From Clostridia bacterium (GTDB taxonomy: Bacteria > Bacillota > Clostridia > Oscillospirales > Acutalibacteraceae), in the NCBI GenBank assembly GCA_017461235.1, contig JAFTYU010000034.1:1-64000 (forward strand): DNA of 64,000 nt, read 5' to 3'. Below are positions 1 through 8,925 of this stretch, piece after piece. Made by a program: the position numbers and the translations under genes. Below the pieces are notes generated by a model that worked only from the letters and a program-made list of their open reading frames with translations, was not told the DNA's origin and ran no database searches. Every line of letters begins with the position of its first letter. Within the stretch, counting starts at the first letter, position 1.

Positions 1-7
1 AATGTAC

Positions 8-68
8 ACTCCTTCGTACTTTTTTGTTGCAGTTGGCAGACCGCAACTTCATTATATCACGAAGGAGT
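8..68. promoter_or_regulatory. Inverted repeat over a ribosome-binding site at the window edge
   Basis: Positions 8-17 and 59-68 are perfect 10-base inverted repeats (ACTCCTTCGT / ACGAAGGAGT) enclosing a smaller GTTGC/GCAAC hairpin. Read on the minus strand, the 8-17 arm is a strong Shine-Dalgarno (GAAGGAG), so a leftward gene may start at or just beyond base 1. Read on the plus strand, the repeat is followed by a T-rich run and could end an unseen gene. I cannot decide between these. Confidence 0.3.
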
Positions 69-106
69 TTTCTTTTTGGAATTGTTTCAGCTATATAATT
101 TAATTG

Positions 107-133
107 AACCACGCGTCTAACGCGTGGTTTTAC
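107..133. terminator. Hairpin terminator
   Basis: A 9-bp stem (107-115 with 121-129, AACCACGCG/CGCGTGGTT) with a 5-base loop is followed by TTTTACT. It lies between the left-edge element and the terminator of the alpha-glucosidase gene and is probably a factor-independent terminator. Confidence 0.6.
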
Positions 134-145
134 TATACAATGAAA

Positions 146-176
146 GCAACCAACCATTGAGGTCGGTTGCTTTTTT
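146..176. terminator. Bidirectional terminator of the alpha-glucosidase gene
   Basis: Arms 146-155 and 161-170 pair with one A/C mismatch around loop ATTGA. T tracts follow in the plus direction (TTTTTT) and, more weakly, in the minus direction. It lies directly after the stop codon of the minus-strand GH13 gene. Confidence 0.7.
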
Positions 177-178
177 GC

Positions 179-1846
179 TTAATCAAAAAGATAAACGCGT
201 GTTTCGTAAGGCTTTGTTGTAAAGCCGTTGTCGATAACGGGAGTGTCCTTGTAGTTTGAAAGAACACATTTTCCTTTTTCTAAATCAAATCCATTAGGTG
301 CCTTGAAATTAACGCCGTTTTCGGTGTAAGAGTTGATTACCAGTAATCGTTTGCCTTCGTAATTTCTTTCATATACGTAAAGGTCTTTGCTGTTTTTGTA
401 ATGCTCCTTATAATCACCGTAAATAACGATTTCGTTTTCTTTTCTGAATTTAAGAAGAGCACGGTAGAAATTGAGAATACTGTCGGGATCTTTTTCTGCA
501 GCTTCAACGTTGATTTCTTTGTAGTTGGGGTTAACAAAGAACCAGGGTTCGTCTGCGGTTGTGAAACCTGCATTCTTTTCGGCATTCCATTGTACGCAGG
601 TTCTTGCGTTATCACGTGAAGCGTAGTTGGCAAGGTTGAGAGCCTTTTCTGCACCAAGCAGCTTCTTTGCGACGCCGTAGTTGTTGATTGTGGAAACGTC
701 GGTGTATTGGTCTATGCTCTCAAAGGGATAGTTTACCATACCGATTTCCTGACCCTGATAAATAAAGGGTGTACCGCTCTGACAGATATATGTAACTGCA
801 AGCATTTTTGCGCTTTCTACTCTGTACTTGGTACTGCCGTAACGGTTGATTACACGGGGCTGATCGTGGTTTTCCATATAAAGGGCATTCCATGCCTTAC
901 CGTATAAATCGTTCTGCCATCTTGTGAAAACTTTTTTAAGCTTTTTGAGATTGAATTTTGTTTTAAACCAGCTGTAGAAAAGACAGTCTGCCGCCATGTG
1001 TTCAAAATGGAACATCATATTAAGGTGCTGGTTGGGACCCTCTGTGATGTGCTTCAAAGCGTTCTTTGTAGTCATCATAGGTGCTTCACCAACTGTCATA
1101 CAGTCATATTTTGAAAGAACATCATTTTTGAATTCAAGAAGATATTCATCAAGGTGAGGTCCATGCATGTATTTTTCAATACCGGTTGCAACGGGGAACC
1201 AGTAGGGGCTCGAAGGCAAGCCTTCTTTTTTGGATATGAATGTGATAACGTCTTCACGGAAGCCGTCAACACCCATATCAAGCCAGAACTTCATAATGTC
1301 TTTAACTTCCCGACGTACTTCGGGATTGTCCATATTAAGGTCAGGCTGCTCGATTGCAAAAAGATGAAGATAGTATTCATCAAGCTTTTCATTGTATTCC
1401 CATGCGGGACCGGCAAAGGTTGACATCCAGTTATTGGGACGGCGTTTGCCCTTACCTTTGTACCAATGGTAGTAGCTGTGATATTTGCTTGTAGGGTCTT
1501 CGATACTCTTTTTGAACCATTCGTGCTGGTCTGATGTGTGGTTTACAACAAGATCCATAATAACTTTGAGACCGCGTTCGTGAGCACCGTCAAGAACAAG
1601 CTTGAAATCTTCCATAGTGCCGTATTCAGGTTGAATGCTGCGGTAGTCGGCTATATCGTAGCCATAGTCCTTCTGGGGTGATTTGTAAAGGGGAGAGAAC
1701 CAGATCGCATCAACGCCAAGGCTTTTGATGTAGTCAAGCTTTGATAAAACACCCTTAAGGTCGCCTATACCGTCGCCGTTGCCGTCACAGAAGGAACGGG
1801 GCCAAACTTGATAGACGGACATTTCTTTGTACCAGGATTTTTGCAT
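179..1846 (-). CDS. malL: GH13 oligo-1,6-glucosidase / alpha-glucosidase
   Basis: A 555-residue GH13 enzyme colinear with MalL and oligo-1,6-glucosidases, which release glucose from the non-reducing ends of isomaltose-type oligosaccharides. The catalytic triad is visible: Asp199 (nucleophile, in GFREDV), Glu254 (VGEAP) and Asp328 (ENHDQPR). Val200 after the nucleophile is the residue associated in this family with alpha-1,6 rather than alpha-1,4 specificity, so isomalto-oligosaccharides are the likelier substrates. There is no signal peptide, so it acts in the cytoplasm on imported sugars. The ATG is preceded by AGAGAGGT. It stands alone, with no sugar transporter or regulator beside it, and a terminator follows. 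A trehalose-6-phosphate hydrolase is the main alternative. Confidence 0.9.
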   Translation of the reverse strand: MQKSWYKEMSVYQVWPRSFCDGNGDGIGDLKGVLSKLDYIKSLGVDAIWFSPLYKSPQKDYGYDIADYRSIQPEYGTMEDFKLVLDGAHERGLKVIMDLVVNHTSDQHEWFKKSIEDPTSKYHSYYHWYKGKGKRRPNNWMSTFAGPAWEYNEKLDEYYLHLFAIEQPDLNMDNPEVRREVKDIMKFWLDMGVDGFREDVITFISKKEGLPSSPYWFPVATGIEKYMHGPHLDEYLLEFKNDVLSKYDCMTVGEAPMMTTKNALKHITEGPNQHLNMMFHFEHMAADCLFYSWFKTKFNLKKLKKVFTRWQNDLYGKAWNALYMENHDQPRVINRYGSTKYRVESAKMLAVTYICQSGTPFIYQGQEIGMVNYPFESIDQYTDVSTINNYGVAKKLLGAEKALNLANYASRDNARTCVQWNAEKNAGFTTADEPWFFVNPNYKEINVEAAEKDPDSILNFYRALLKFRKENEIVIYGDYKEHYKNSKDLYVYERNYEGKRLLVINSYTENGVNFKAPNGFDLEKGKCVLSNYKDTPVIDNGFTTKPYETRVYLFD

Positions 1847-2044
1847 TTTAAAAACCTCTCTTATTTTTACTTTGCAGTAAGTTTAACATAAAGTTAATGA
1901 AAAAACAATATTTAATAATCATTCTCAACAAAAATAGCGTAATAATGCCAAAAATTCACGAATTAGTTAAAATTTAGTATGTACTTTTTAATATTTGTAT
2001 TGTATAATTAAGTGAAAATAAGTCACGTTACGTGAGGTATAATA

Positions 2045-3055
2045 ATGAAAAAAACAGCAATAATTATCATAGCTCTGGCGGTCGCCATAGTTCTGACCGC
2101 AGTAGTTTTGGTTGTGGGTCTTGTTGGTCCTAAGGTTCAGGAGCTTTTAAAAGGCGAGGATACTACATATAGTGTGTCGTATTATCTGCAACCGACAACG
2201 ACTCCTGTAATTCCCGAGGATACACAGTCCTGGGTTGACATCAATATGATAGCGGGTGACCTTGCCACAGCAACAGACTCAACCGAACCGTCTTCTGAGA
2301 CTTTAGCACCCATAGTTATAGGCACCGACACCAATAACCAGATGCTTACTACTATTATTTACATAGACCAGAACGGTAATATCGTAGATTTAAACAACAT
2401 TAATAACAACAAAACAACTACGCAGATTGATAATGACATCGCTTTTGATGATACCGTAGCCACTACGGATGAGGACAGTGCTTTCAGCGAGTATGAAATC
2501 AATTCATCGGGTGTTATAACAAACTATCTCGGCAGTAGCAAGGTTGTTATGATTCCTTCAAGAATTCAGGGCGTCACGGTTACAGGCATCGGCGCTAACT
2601 GCTTCGCTTCCAAGAAAATCACTTCTGTTCAGATTCCTGCTACAGTTAAATCCATCGGTGCGGCGGCTTTCAAGGATTGCAAAAACCTTGTTAACGTCAT
2701 TTTTGCCGACCAGTCCGTAAATGTTGAAATCGGTAACTCTGCATTCAAGGGCTGTTCAAGTCTGAAGAAAATCAACCTTCCCGTTACAAGCAGTATCGGT
2801 ATGTCCGCTTTCGAGAGTTGTTCATCCTTGAAGGAAATTGATATTAAAGCAGGTACCAAAAATATCGGTCAGTACTGTTTCGCTTTCTGCACAGCTCTGA
2901 CCAAGATTACAATACGTGATGAAGAAACTGTGTTTAACGGTGTCACCACTTTCCAGGATCACAATGATGAGCTCATTGTTTACTGTGTTCTTGATTCAAA
3001 TGTTGAGTTTACCTTAAAGAATTACGGTTTGAATACATCACCGATTACAGGTTGA
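2045..3055 (+). CDS. BspA-like leucine-rich-repeat surface protein
   Basis: A 336-residue exported protein. Residues 5-30 form a hydrophobic signal anchor with no lipobox cysteine. A long Thr/Asn/Asp-rich linker (about 40-160) leads to LRR_5 (BspA / Treponema-type) repeats from about 170 to 320, with repeated blocks such as GIGANCF, SIGAAAFKDC, IGNSAFKGCSSL and SIGMSAFESCSSL. Such repeats usually mediate adhesion or ligand binding. No LPXTG motif or C-terminal anchor is present, so the protein is probably held by its N-terminal helix with the repeats outside. The start follows GTGAGGT. It is a monocistronic gene with its own terminator. Ligand unknown. Confidence 0.8.
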   Translation: MKKTAIIIIALAVAIVLTAVVLVVGLVGPKVQELLKGEDTTYSVSYYLQPTTTPVIPEDTQSWVDINMIAGDLATATDSTEPSSETLAPIVIGTDTNNQMLTTIIYIDQNGNIVDLNNINNNKTTTQIDNDIAFDDTVATTDEDSAFSEYEINSSGVITNYLGSSKVVMIPSRIQGVTVTGIGANCFASKKITSVQIPATVKSIGAAAFKDCKNLVNVIFADQSVNVEIGNSAFKGCSSLKKINLPVTSSIGMSAFESCSSLKEIDIKAGTKNIGQYCFAFCTALTKITIRDEETVFNGVTTFQDHNDELIVYCVLDSNVEFTLKNYGLNTSPITG

Positions 3056-3070
3056 TTATGAAATGTTAGG

Positions 3071-3110
3071 GCGTTTTATCCTTGTTCAAGGGTAAAACGC
3101 TTTTTCTTTT
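3071..3110 (+). terminator. Terminator after the LRR protein gene
   Basis: Arms 3071-3081 (GCGTTTTATCC) and 3091-3100 (GGTAAAACGC) pair with one bulged base and are followed by TTTTTCTTTT. Confidence 0.85.
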
Positions 3111-3276
3111 AACAGACGGACAAATTGTGAATATACTGAAATTAGACAGATAACTTTTTAATAAGGGTTTTCTGTGATTTATATGACAGGCGTATAAAAA
3201 ATACAGGACCGTGTGATTATTTTTGCTTTAAGGCGGCAAAAATAAGGATGTAAATTTCATACGGGAGAGTGATTTC

Positions 3277-3624
3277 GTGAATATAAGACGAGGGGATATA
3301 TATTATGCCGATCTGAGTCCTGTTGTAGGTTCGGAGCAAGGTGGAATACGACCTGTACTTATAGTTCAAAACGATGTGGGTAATAAATACAGTCCCACGG
3401 TAATAGCTGCAGCTATTACAAGTCAACAGTTCAAAACTAAAATGCCTACACATATAAAGGTTGATGCAGCCGTGTGCGGACTATCAAAAGATTCTGTTGT
3501 TTTGCTTGAACAGATACGCACACTTGATAAAAAAAGACTACGTGAAAAGATGGGGAATCTTCCCGAAACGGATATGGACAGAATTAACAGCGCACTTTCA
3601 GTAAGTATGGGGCTTGACCGATGA
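3277..3624 (+). CDS. mazF: MazF/PemK-family endoribonuclease (EndoA-like), no antitoxin gene beside it
   Basis: A 115-residue protein matching Bacillus MazF/EndoA over its full length, a sequence-specific mRNA interferase. Arg25 (in [12 protein letters not shown]) and Thr48 (AAITSQ), the family's catalytic pair, are both present, so it should be active. The start is GTG at 3277 with GGGAGAG eight bases upstream. The 220 bases between the LRR stop and this start contain no credible MazE-like frame, so the toxin appears orphaned here. A terminator whose loop contains the mazF stop codon separates it from metK. In related Firmicutes MazF acts in stress responses; its role here is not shown. Confidence 0.9.
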   Translation: MNIRRGDIYYADLSPVVGSEQGGIRPVLIVQNDVGNKYSPTVIAAAITSQQFKTKMPTHIKVDAAVCGLSKDSVVLLEQIRTLDKKRLREKMGNLPETDMDRINSALSVSMGLDR

Positions 3625-3645
3625 CGGGTCGAGCCTCTTTTTTTT
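3611..3645 (+). terminator. Terminator overlapping the mazF stop codon
   Basis: Arms 3611-3619 (GGCTTGACC) and 3627-3635 (GGTCGAGCC) pair, followed by TCTTTTTTTTTG. The mazF stop TGA (3622-3624) sits in the loop, so the last codons of the gene form the stem. Confidence 0.85.
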
Positions 3646-3738
3646 GTCAAGTTGTTAATGTTTTGTTAGCGTTTGGTTTGTGTTATGTTAAACATTGTTT
3701 TTATAGAGCTTTCGTTCTTTTTTCGGTGTCGACATAAC

Positions 3739-3767
3739 TTGACAATGGACAGTTTCTGGTGTAATAT
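3739..3767 (+). promoter_or_regulatory. Sigma-A promoter of metK-radC
   Basis: TTGACA (3739-3744), a 17-base spacer, TAATAT (3762-3767). The predicted leader is only about 30 bases, too short for an S-box (SAM) riboswitch. Confidence 0.8.
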
Positions 3768-3804
3768 AACAATGTAATTTTATGTCTTCACGGAGGATGT
3801 TTTT

Positions 3805-4992
3805 ATGTTGAAAAGATTTTTTACATCAGAATCTGTAACAGAGGGTCATCCCGATAAAGTCTGTGACCAGGTTTCTGATGCAGTTCTTGATGCTATGCTT
3901 GAGCAGGACCCTATGTCACGTGTTGCATGTGAAACTGCTTGTACAACAGGTATGGTTATGGTAATGGGCGAGATCACCACAAAAGCACAGGTTGATATTC
4001 CCGCTATTATCCGTAAAACTGTTTGCGATATCGGTTTTGATAATCCCGAATGTGGTTTTGACGGCAACAGCTGCGCTGTTTTCACTACCCTTGACAAACA
4101 GTCACCGGATATAGCAATGGGTGTTGATAAATCATTTGAGCTCAAAGGTGGCGAAGATGATGCATACAACCTTCACGGTGCAGGTGACCAGGGTATGATG
4201 TTTGGCTTCGCCTGTAACGATACAGAGGAGCTTATGCCCTTGCCCATTTCACTCGCTCACAAGCTTTCTTATAAGCTTTCTCAGGTCAGAAAAGACGGTA
4301 CTCTTACATATCTTCGTCCCGACGGTAAAAGTCAGGTTACTATTGAATATGATGAAAATGATAAACCCGTCAGAGTTGATGCAGTTGTTGTTTCAACACA
4401 GCATGACCCAATGGATATGGAAGTTTTGAGAAAAGATATTATTGATTACGTTATCAAACCCGTAATTCCCGAAAAATATCTTGATGAAAACACAAAGTTC
4501 TACGTTAACCCCACAGGCAACTTTGTTGTTGGCGGTCCCGTAGGTGACAGCGGTCTTACAGGTCGTAAAATCATTGTTGATACATACGGCGGTTATTCTC
4601 GTCACGGTGGCGGTGCTTTCTCCGGTAAAGACCCCACAAAGGTTGACAGAAGTGCTGCTTATGCCGGCCGATATGTTGCAAAGAATATCGTTGCCGCAGG
4701 TCTTGCCGATAAATGCGAGGTTCAGCTTGCATATGCCATCGGCGTTGCGCGTCCGCTTTCCGTACGTGTTGATACTTTTGGAACAGGTAAAATTTCAGAT
4801 GCAAAGCTCGATGCTCTTGTTGATAAATTCTTTGACCTTCGTCCTGCTGCTATTATTGAAAAACTTCAGTTGAGAAAACCCCAATATAAAGCCCTTGCCG
4901 CGTATGGTCATATGGGTAGAATTGACTTGGATGTTGCTTGGGAAAAAACTGATATGGCTGATATTCTTAAAGAAGCAGCAGTTAACTTTTAA
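3805..4992 (+). CDS. metK: S-adenosylmethionine synthetase
   Basis: A 395-residue enzyme that makes S-adenosylmethionine from methionine and ATP. Hallmarks are [11 protein letters not shown] near the N-terminus (ATP binding), the GAGDQG(M)MFG signature near residue 125 and the [16 protein letters not shown] phosphate-binding segment near residue 265. Length and order are normal for MetK. The ATG is preceded by GGAGG. It is the first gene of a two-gene transcript, its stop overlapping the radC start by one base (TAATG). No SAM-sensing leader is seen, so control must be elsewhere. Confidence 0.97.
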   Translation: MLKRFFTSESVTEGHPDKVCDQVSDAVLDAMLEQDPMSRVACETACTTGMVMVMGEITTKAQVDIPAIIRKTVCDIGFDNPECGFDGNSCAVFTTLDKQSPDIAMGVDKSFELKGGEDDAYNLHGAGDQGMMFGFACNDTEELMPLPISLAHKLSYKLSQVRKDGTLTYLRPDGKSQVTIEYDENDKPVRVDAVVVSTQHDPMDMEVLRKDIIDYVIKPVIPEKYLDENTKFYVNPTGNFVVGGPVGDSGLTGRKIIVDTYGGYSRHGGGAFSGKDPTKVDRSAAYAGRYVAKNIVAAGLADKCEVQLAYAIGVARPLSVRVDTFGTGKISDAKLDALVDKFFDLRPAAIIEKLQLRKPQYKALAAYGHMGRIDLDVAWEKTDMADILKEAAVNF

Positions 4993-5702
4993 TGGCAGAA
5001 AAATCAGATAAAAATAATATTCATTCGGGCCATCGCAAGCGCGTTAAGGCAAAGGTGGCTGAATACGGGTATTATCATCTTGAAGACCACAGACTTCTTG
5101 AATTGCTTTTGTTTTATTCTATTCCGCAAGCGGATACAAACGAAATTGCTCACAATCTCATAAACGAGTTCGGCTCATTGCAGGATGTTTTTAAAGCCGA
5201 TGTATCAAGACTTTGCAGGGTCAAGGGTGTTGGTGAAAATACTGCAATCCTTATAGGTGCAATAGGAGAAACGTTAAAACGCACATCGAAGAAAGCTGTT
5301 GATAAAAGGCGTTCTCTGAAAAGCTCGGATTCTCTTATGGAGATGGTTGCTTCCGGTTTCAAAGGTGAGACGAAGGAAAAAGTAATGCTTTTCTGTCTTG
5401 ATGGTGCGCATAGGCTCAAAAAGAGCGTTGTAGTCTGTGAAGGTACACAGAACGAGTCATTTATTGACGTTCGCAGGGCAGTGCAGGCGGCTATGGATTG
5501 TGATGCGGTATCTGCGTTTATAGCCCACAATCACCCTGAAAGTACTTGTGAGCCTTCTGCCAGCGATGTTGACTCAACCCGTGCGCTGTGCGTTATGTTC
5601 AGAAAACTCGGGTTCAGTCTTATTGACCATATTATAGTAGGTAGTGACGGCGGGACATATTCTATGAGAAGTGACCCTATGTTTACACAGATGTTTTATT
5701 GA
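4992..5702 (+). CDS. radC: RadC-family JAMM/MPN domain protein
   Basis: A 236-residue RadC (YeeS/UPF0758) protein. A helix-hairpin-helix region near residues 60-90 (RVKGVGENTA) precedes an MPN/JAMM metalloprotein domain whose zinc ligands are visible in HNHPESTCEPSASD (H-x-H, then S and D in the usual places), with an upstream Glu in ESFIDVRR. The family was once thought a DNA-repair factor; its molecular function remains unsettled. It starts on the A of the metK stop (TAATG), so translation is coupled to metK. Its 3' end overlaps the convergent spmB gene by seven bases. Confidence 0.92.
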   Translation: MAEKSDKNNIHSGHRKRVKAKVAEYGYYHLEDHRLLELLLFYSIPQADTNEIAHNLINEFGSLQDVFKADVSRLCRVKGVGENTAILIGAIGETLKRTSKKAVDKRRSLKSSDSLMEMVASGFKGETKEKVMLFCLDGAHRLKKSVVVCEGTQNESFIDVRRAVQAAMDCDAVSAFIAHNHPESTCEPSASDVDSTRALCVMFRKLGFSLIDHIIVGSDGGTYSMRSDPMFTQMFY

Positions 5703-6220
5703 TAAAAAAACAATTTAACAATTTTAGGCGAAAATATAAAACTCGCAAAATCGGCACACAATGCGCTCGGCAACGTGTGCCGTGTTTTTTTTACGCCTAC
5801 AGAGCCATAGTAAACAGTCATTGTATAAAATGTGGTTTCCGTGGACCCCATCATAACCGAAGCGCATCTGCCTATAAAGCTGTCGGGTCCGTGGTCTTTT
5901 AATATGCTTTCAAACATACCCAATGAACCGCTTCCCGATATCGGCGATAATATTGTAAGTGGCGTAACTTCTTCGGGGATACCTAAAAAACTGCTCACCG
6001 GGGACAATAAAGAGCAAACTGTTTCAAGAGCACCCGATACTTTGAGAAGCTCTATTGAAAAAATCAATGCAACAAGGGAAGGTAGAATATTAAGCACAAT
6101 TTTAAAACCATCCTTTGCACCGTCTGTGAATTCGGAAAAAACATTAACACCTTTAAATAGCCCGTGAACTATCATAATAATCACAATACAGGGGATTATA
6201 TAGTTGCTGATTTGAGTCAT
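5696..6220 (-). CDS. spmB: Spore maturation protein B
   Basis: A membrane protein of about 174 residues with nucleoside-transporter Gate-domain character: an LLSPVSSFLGIPEEVTPL segment followed by SPISGSGSLG and STETTFYTM. SpmA and SpmB are needed for spore core dehydration and heat resistance in Bacillus; they are made in the mother cell or forespore during sporulation. I chose the ATG at 6220 because it overlaps the spmA stop as ATGA and has AAGGTG upstream; an in-frame start 15 codons earlier lies inside spmA. It converges on radC. Confidence 0.92.
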   Translation of the reverse strand: MTQISNYIIPCIVIIMIVHGLFKGVNVFSEFTDGAKDGFKIVLNILPSLVALIFSIELLKVSGALETVCSLLSPVSSFLGIPEEVTPLTILSPISGSGSLGMFESILKDHGPDSFIGRCASVMMGSTETTFYTMTVYYGSVGVKKTRHTLPSALCADFASFIFSPKIVKLFFYQ

Positions 6221-6789
6221 TTGAACACCTTTTTTAGAACTGTTGTCATCAGAAGACCGCAACATAGACTTATGCCTGATGTCAACAGCGACGGGATTAT
6301 AATTTCGGCAGGGGCTTTGCTTAAATGCTCACTGCGCAGAATTGCTACGGTTGTGGATAAAATGTGAATTGATGCAGTGTTTATAACAACAAAACGCACC
6401 ATATTATCATCGGCTTTTTGTTTGTCGTCACTTATTTCGTTTAATCTTTTCATTGCTTTTAAACCCAAAGGTGTAGCTGCATTGTCAAGACCCAGAATGT
6501 TTGCGGTTATGTTCATGGAGATTGCCTGTTTTGCTTCTTGGTCCTTTAATTCAGGGAATAAAAGCTTAAGCACGGGTGAGAGCAGTTTGGCGAGAGACGC
6601 GGTTAAACCGCTTTTCTCTGCAACTTTTATGAGTCCGTTCCAAAGACAAATAATACCTAAAAGCTTTATGGCTAAAGCTACTGCATTTGTTCCGCTTTCA
6701 ATAACAGCGTTTGACATTGCATCCATGTTCCCGCTGAAAATTGCACATATAAACGAAAAGATTATCATTAAGGGCCAAATATAGTTCAT
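6217..6789 (-). CDS. spmA: Spore maturation protein A
   Basis: Roughly 190 residues, an integral membrane protein matching SpmA: SGNMDAMSNAVIESG, then LGIICLWNGLIKVAEKSGL, and the conserved NITANILGLDNAATPLG block. It pairs with SpmB, encoded immediately downstream with an ATGA overlap, and is expected to act in spore cortex maturation and dehydration. The start is uncertain among a GTG (6807) and two adjacent ATGs (6792, 6789); the second ATG sits best behind AAGGGA. The gene is divergent from the topoisomerase operon. Confidence 0.9.
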   Translation of the reverse strand: MNYIWPLMIIFSFICAIFSGNMDAMSNAVIESGTNAVALAIKLLGIICLWNGLIKVAEKSGLTASLAKLLSPVLKLLFPELKDQEAKQAISMNITANILGLDNAATPLGLKAMKRLNEISDDKQKADDNMVRFVVINTASIHILSTTVAILRSEHLSKAPAEIIIPSLLTSGISLCCGLLMTTVLKKVFK

Positions 6790-6837
6790 CATAGTCCCTT
6801 GAATCACCCCAAAAAGCCTTTGATGTCAAGATTTTAC

Positions 6838-6865
6838 TTGACTAAATCACAAGATATTGTATAAT
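6838..6865 (+). promoter_or_regulatory. Sigma-A promoter of the parE-parC pair
   Basis: TTGACT (6838-6843), a 16-base spacer, TATAAT (6860-6865), about 50 bases upstream of the topoisomerase B subunit. Confidence 0.75.
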
Positions 6866-6918
6866 ATATTAGATAAAATCCCTAAACTTGGTATTTTTCC
6901 GAAAGGATAGGTAATTAA

Positions 6919-8913
6919 ATGGCAAAAGCACAGACTTCCAAAGAATACGGCAATGACAGTATTAAAAAATTAAAGGGTGCCGATAGAGTCCGTAAACGTC
7001 CCGCGGTTATTTTCGGTTCGGACGGTCTTGAAGGTTGCGAACATTCTGTTTTTGAGATTATTTCCAACTCAATTGACGAAGCCCGTGAAGGTCACGGTAA
7101 AAAAATCATAGTCACACGCTTTCTTGATAAATCTGTTGAGGTTCAGGACTTCGGCAGGGGTATCCCCGTTGACTATAACAACCGTGAAAAATGCTACAAC
7201 TGGGAGCTTGTTTTCTGTGATTTGTACGCAGGCGGCAAATATGATACAAATGACGGCGGCAGTTATGAGTATTCATTAGGTCTCAACGGTCTTGGTTTGT
7301 GTGCTACTCAGTATGCATCGGAGTATATGGAAGCGGAAATCCATACAGGAGGATTCTGCTATGAGTTGAATTTTAAAGCCGGTAAAATAAACGGTGAAAT
7401 GAAAAAAACACCTTACGAGAAAAAGGATACCGGTTCGCGTATCAAGTGGCGTCCCGATATGAAGGTTTTCACTGATATCAACATACCTCTTGAGTTCTAT
7501 CAGGATATTCTTAAACGTCAGTCTGTGGTTAACTCGGGTATTAAGTTTATTCTTAAAAATCAACTTACCGAAACAAAGTTTGAAACCTTTGAGTATATGT
7601 ACGAAAACGGTATAGTTGACTATGTGAATGAATTTGTAGGCGAAGATGGCTTGACAAGTGTTCAGTTCTGGCAGGCTGACCGCAAAGGTCGTGACCGCGA
7701 AGATAAACCTGAGTATAAGCTGAAAATGAATATGGCTCTTTGCTTTTCAAATAAAAAGCAGCTTAAAGAGTATTATCATAACTCAAGCTTCCTTGAACAC
7801 GGCGGTGCGCCAGAAAAAGCGGCAAAAAGTGCTTTTGTTGCACAGATAGATGCGTACCTTAAACAAAACAGTAAGTATCTTAAAACCGATTCTAAAATCA
7901 GTTTCCAGGATGTTGAAGATTGTCTTGTTCTTGTTGTGTCTTCGTTTTCAACACAGACCTCCTACGAGAATCAGACTAAAAAGGCGATTACCAATAAGTT
8001 TATTCAGGAAGCAATGACTGATTTTATCAAACATCAGTTGGAGATTTACTTTATCGAGAATAAGCTTGATGCGGATAAACTCTGCGAACAGGTACTTATA
8101 AATATGCGTTCGCGTGTTAAGGCAGAAACTACAAGACTCAACCTTAAAAAGACTCTGGCTACATCTAATGATATGACAAGCAGAGTTGAAAAATTCGTTG
8201 ACTGCCGCAGTAAAGATAAAAACGAACGCGAAATATTCATTGTTGAGGGCGATTCAGCTCTTGGCGCCTGTAAACAGGCGAGAGACTCGGCTTTTCAGGC
8301 GGTTATCCCCGTAAGAGGTAAAATTCTCAACTGTCTTAAATGTGATTATAACCGTATTTTTAAACGCGATATTCTCGTTGACCTTATAAAGGTTCTCGGT
8401 TGCGGTGTTGAGGTTTCGTCGAAGTCGAATAAAGAATTATCATTGTTCAATCTCGATAACCTTCGTTGGAACAAGGTTATTATCTGTACCGACGCGGACG
8501 TTGACGGTTTCCATATAAGAACACTTATTCTTACTATGATTTACAGACTTATGCCCACACTTATTCACGAGGGTAAGGTCTTTATTGCAGAATCACCGCT
8601 TTATGAGATTACGTCAAAAGGGCAGACCTGGTTTGCATACACCGAAAAAGAAAAACTGGATGCCCTGGAAGAAATCGGTAATGCGAAATATACTATCCAA
8701 CGTTCCAAAGGTCTTGGTGAAAACGATGCGGATATGATGTGGTTAACCACCATGAATCCGAAAACACGCCGTCTTATTAAAGTTGAACCTGATGATATGG
8801 AAGATATTATCGCAGAAAAATTTGAACTGTTCTTGGGTGACAACCTTCAGGACAGAAAAGAATATATCGCAGAAAACGGTCATTTATATCTTGACCTTGC
8901 GGATATTTCATAA
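6919..8913 (+). CDS. parE: Type II topoisomerase subunit B (ParE/GyrB-like, divergent)
   Basis: A 664-residue ATPase subunit. The GHKL domain shows EIISNSIDEAREGH (Mg-binding Asn), QDFGRGIPVD and the ATP-lid loop LGLNGLG, where most enzymes have GLHGVG. A transducer domain follows, then TOPRIM with VEGDSALGACKQ and CTDADVDGFHIRTL, and the C-terminal RSKGLGE motif. Together with the next gene it should pass one DNA duplex through another in an ATP-dependent way. Several normally invariant positions differ, so this is a second, diverged enzyme rather than the housekeeping gyrase. The start follows GAAAGGATAGG. parC starts 12 bases after its stop. Confidence 0.88.
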   Translation: MAKAQTSKEYGNDSIKKLKGADRVRKRPAVIFGSDGLEGCEHSVFEIISNSIDEAREGHGKKIIVTRFLDKSVEVQDFGRGIPVDYNNREKCYNWELVFCDLYAGGKYDTNDGGSYEYSLGLNGLGLCATQYASEYMEAEIHTGGFCYELNFKAGKINGEMKKTPYEKKDTGSRIKWRPDMKVFTDINIPLEFYQDILKRQSVVNSGIKFILKNQLTETKFETFEYMYENGIVDYVNEFVGEDGLTSVQFWQADRKGRDREDKPEYKLKMNMALCFSNKKQLKEYYHNSSFLEHGGAPEKAAKSAFVAQIDAYLKQNSKYLKTDSKISFQDVEDCLVLVVSSFSTQTSYENQTKKAITNKFIQEAMTDFIKHQLEIYFIENKLDADKLCEQVLINMRSRVKAETTRLNLKKTLATSNDMTSRVEKFVDCRSKDKNEREIFIVEGDSALGACKQARDSAFQAVIPVRGKILNCLKCDYNRIFKRDILVDLIKVLGCGVEVSSKSNKELSLFNLDNLRWNKVIICTDADVDGFHIRTLILTMIYRLMPTLIHEGKVFIAESPLYEITSKGQTWFAYTEKEKLDALEEIGNAKYTIQRSKGLGENDADMMWLTTMNPKTRRLIKVEPDDMEDIIAEKFELFLGDNLQDRKEYIAENGHLYLDLADIS

Positions 8914-8925
8914 TAGGAGATAATT

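Noticed and set aside
3111-3276. MazE-type antitoxin gene ahead of mazF
   Set aside because: All frames are broken by stops within a few codons and none has a ribosome site.
3646-3804. SAM riboswitch ahead of metK
   Set aside because: The promoter leaves a leader of only about 30 bases, with none of the conserved S-box segments.
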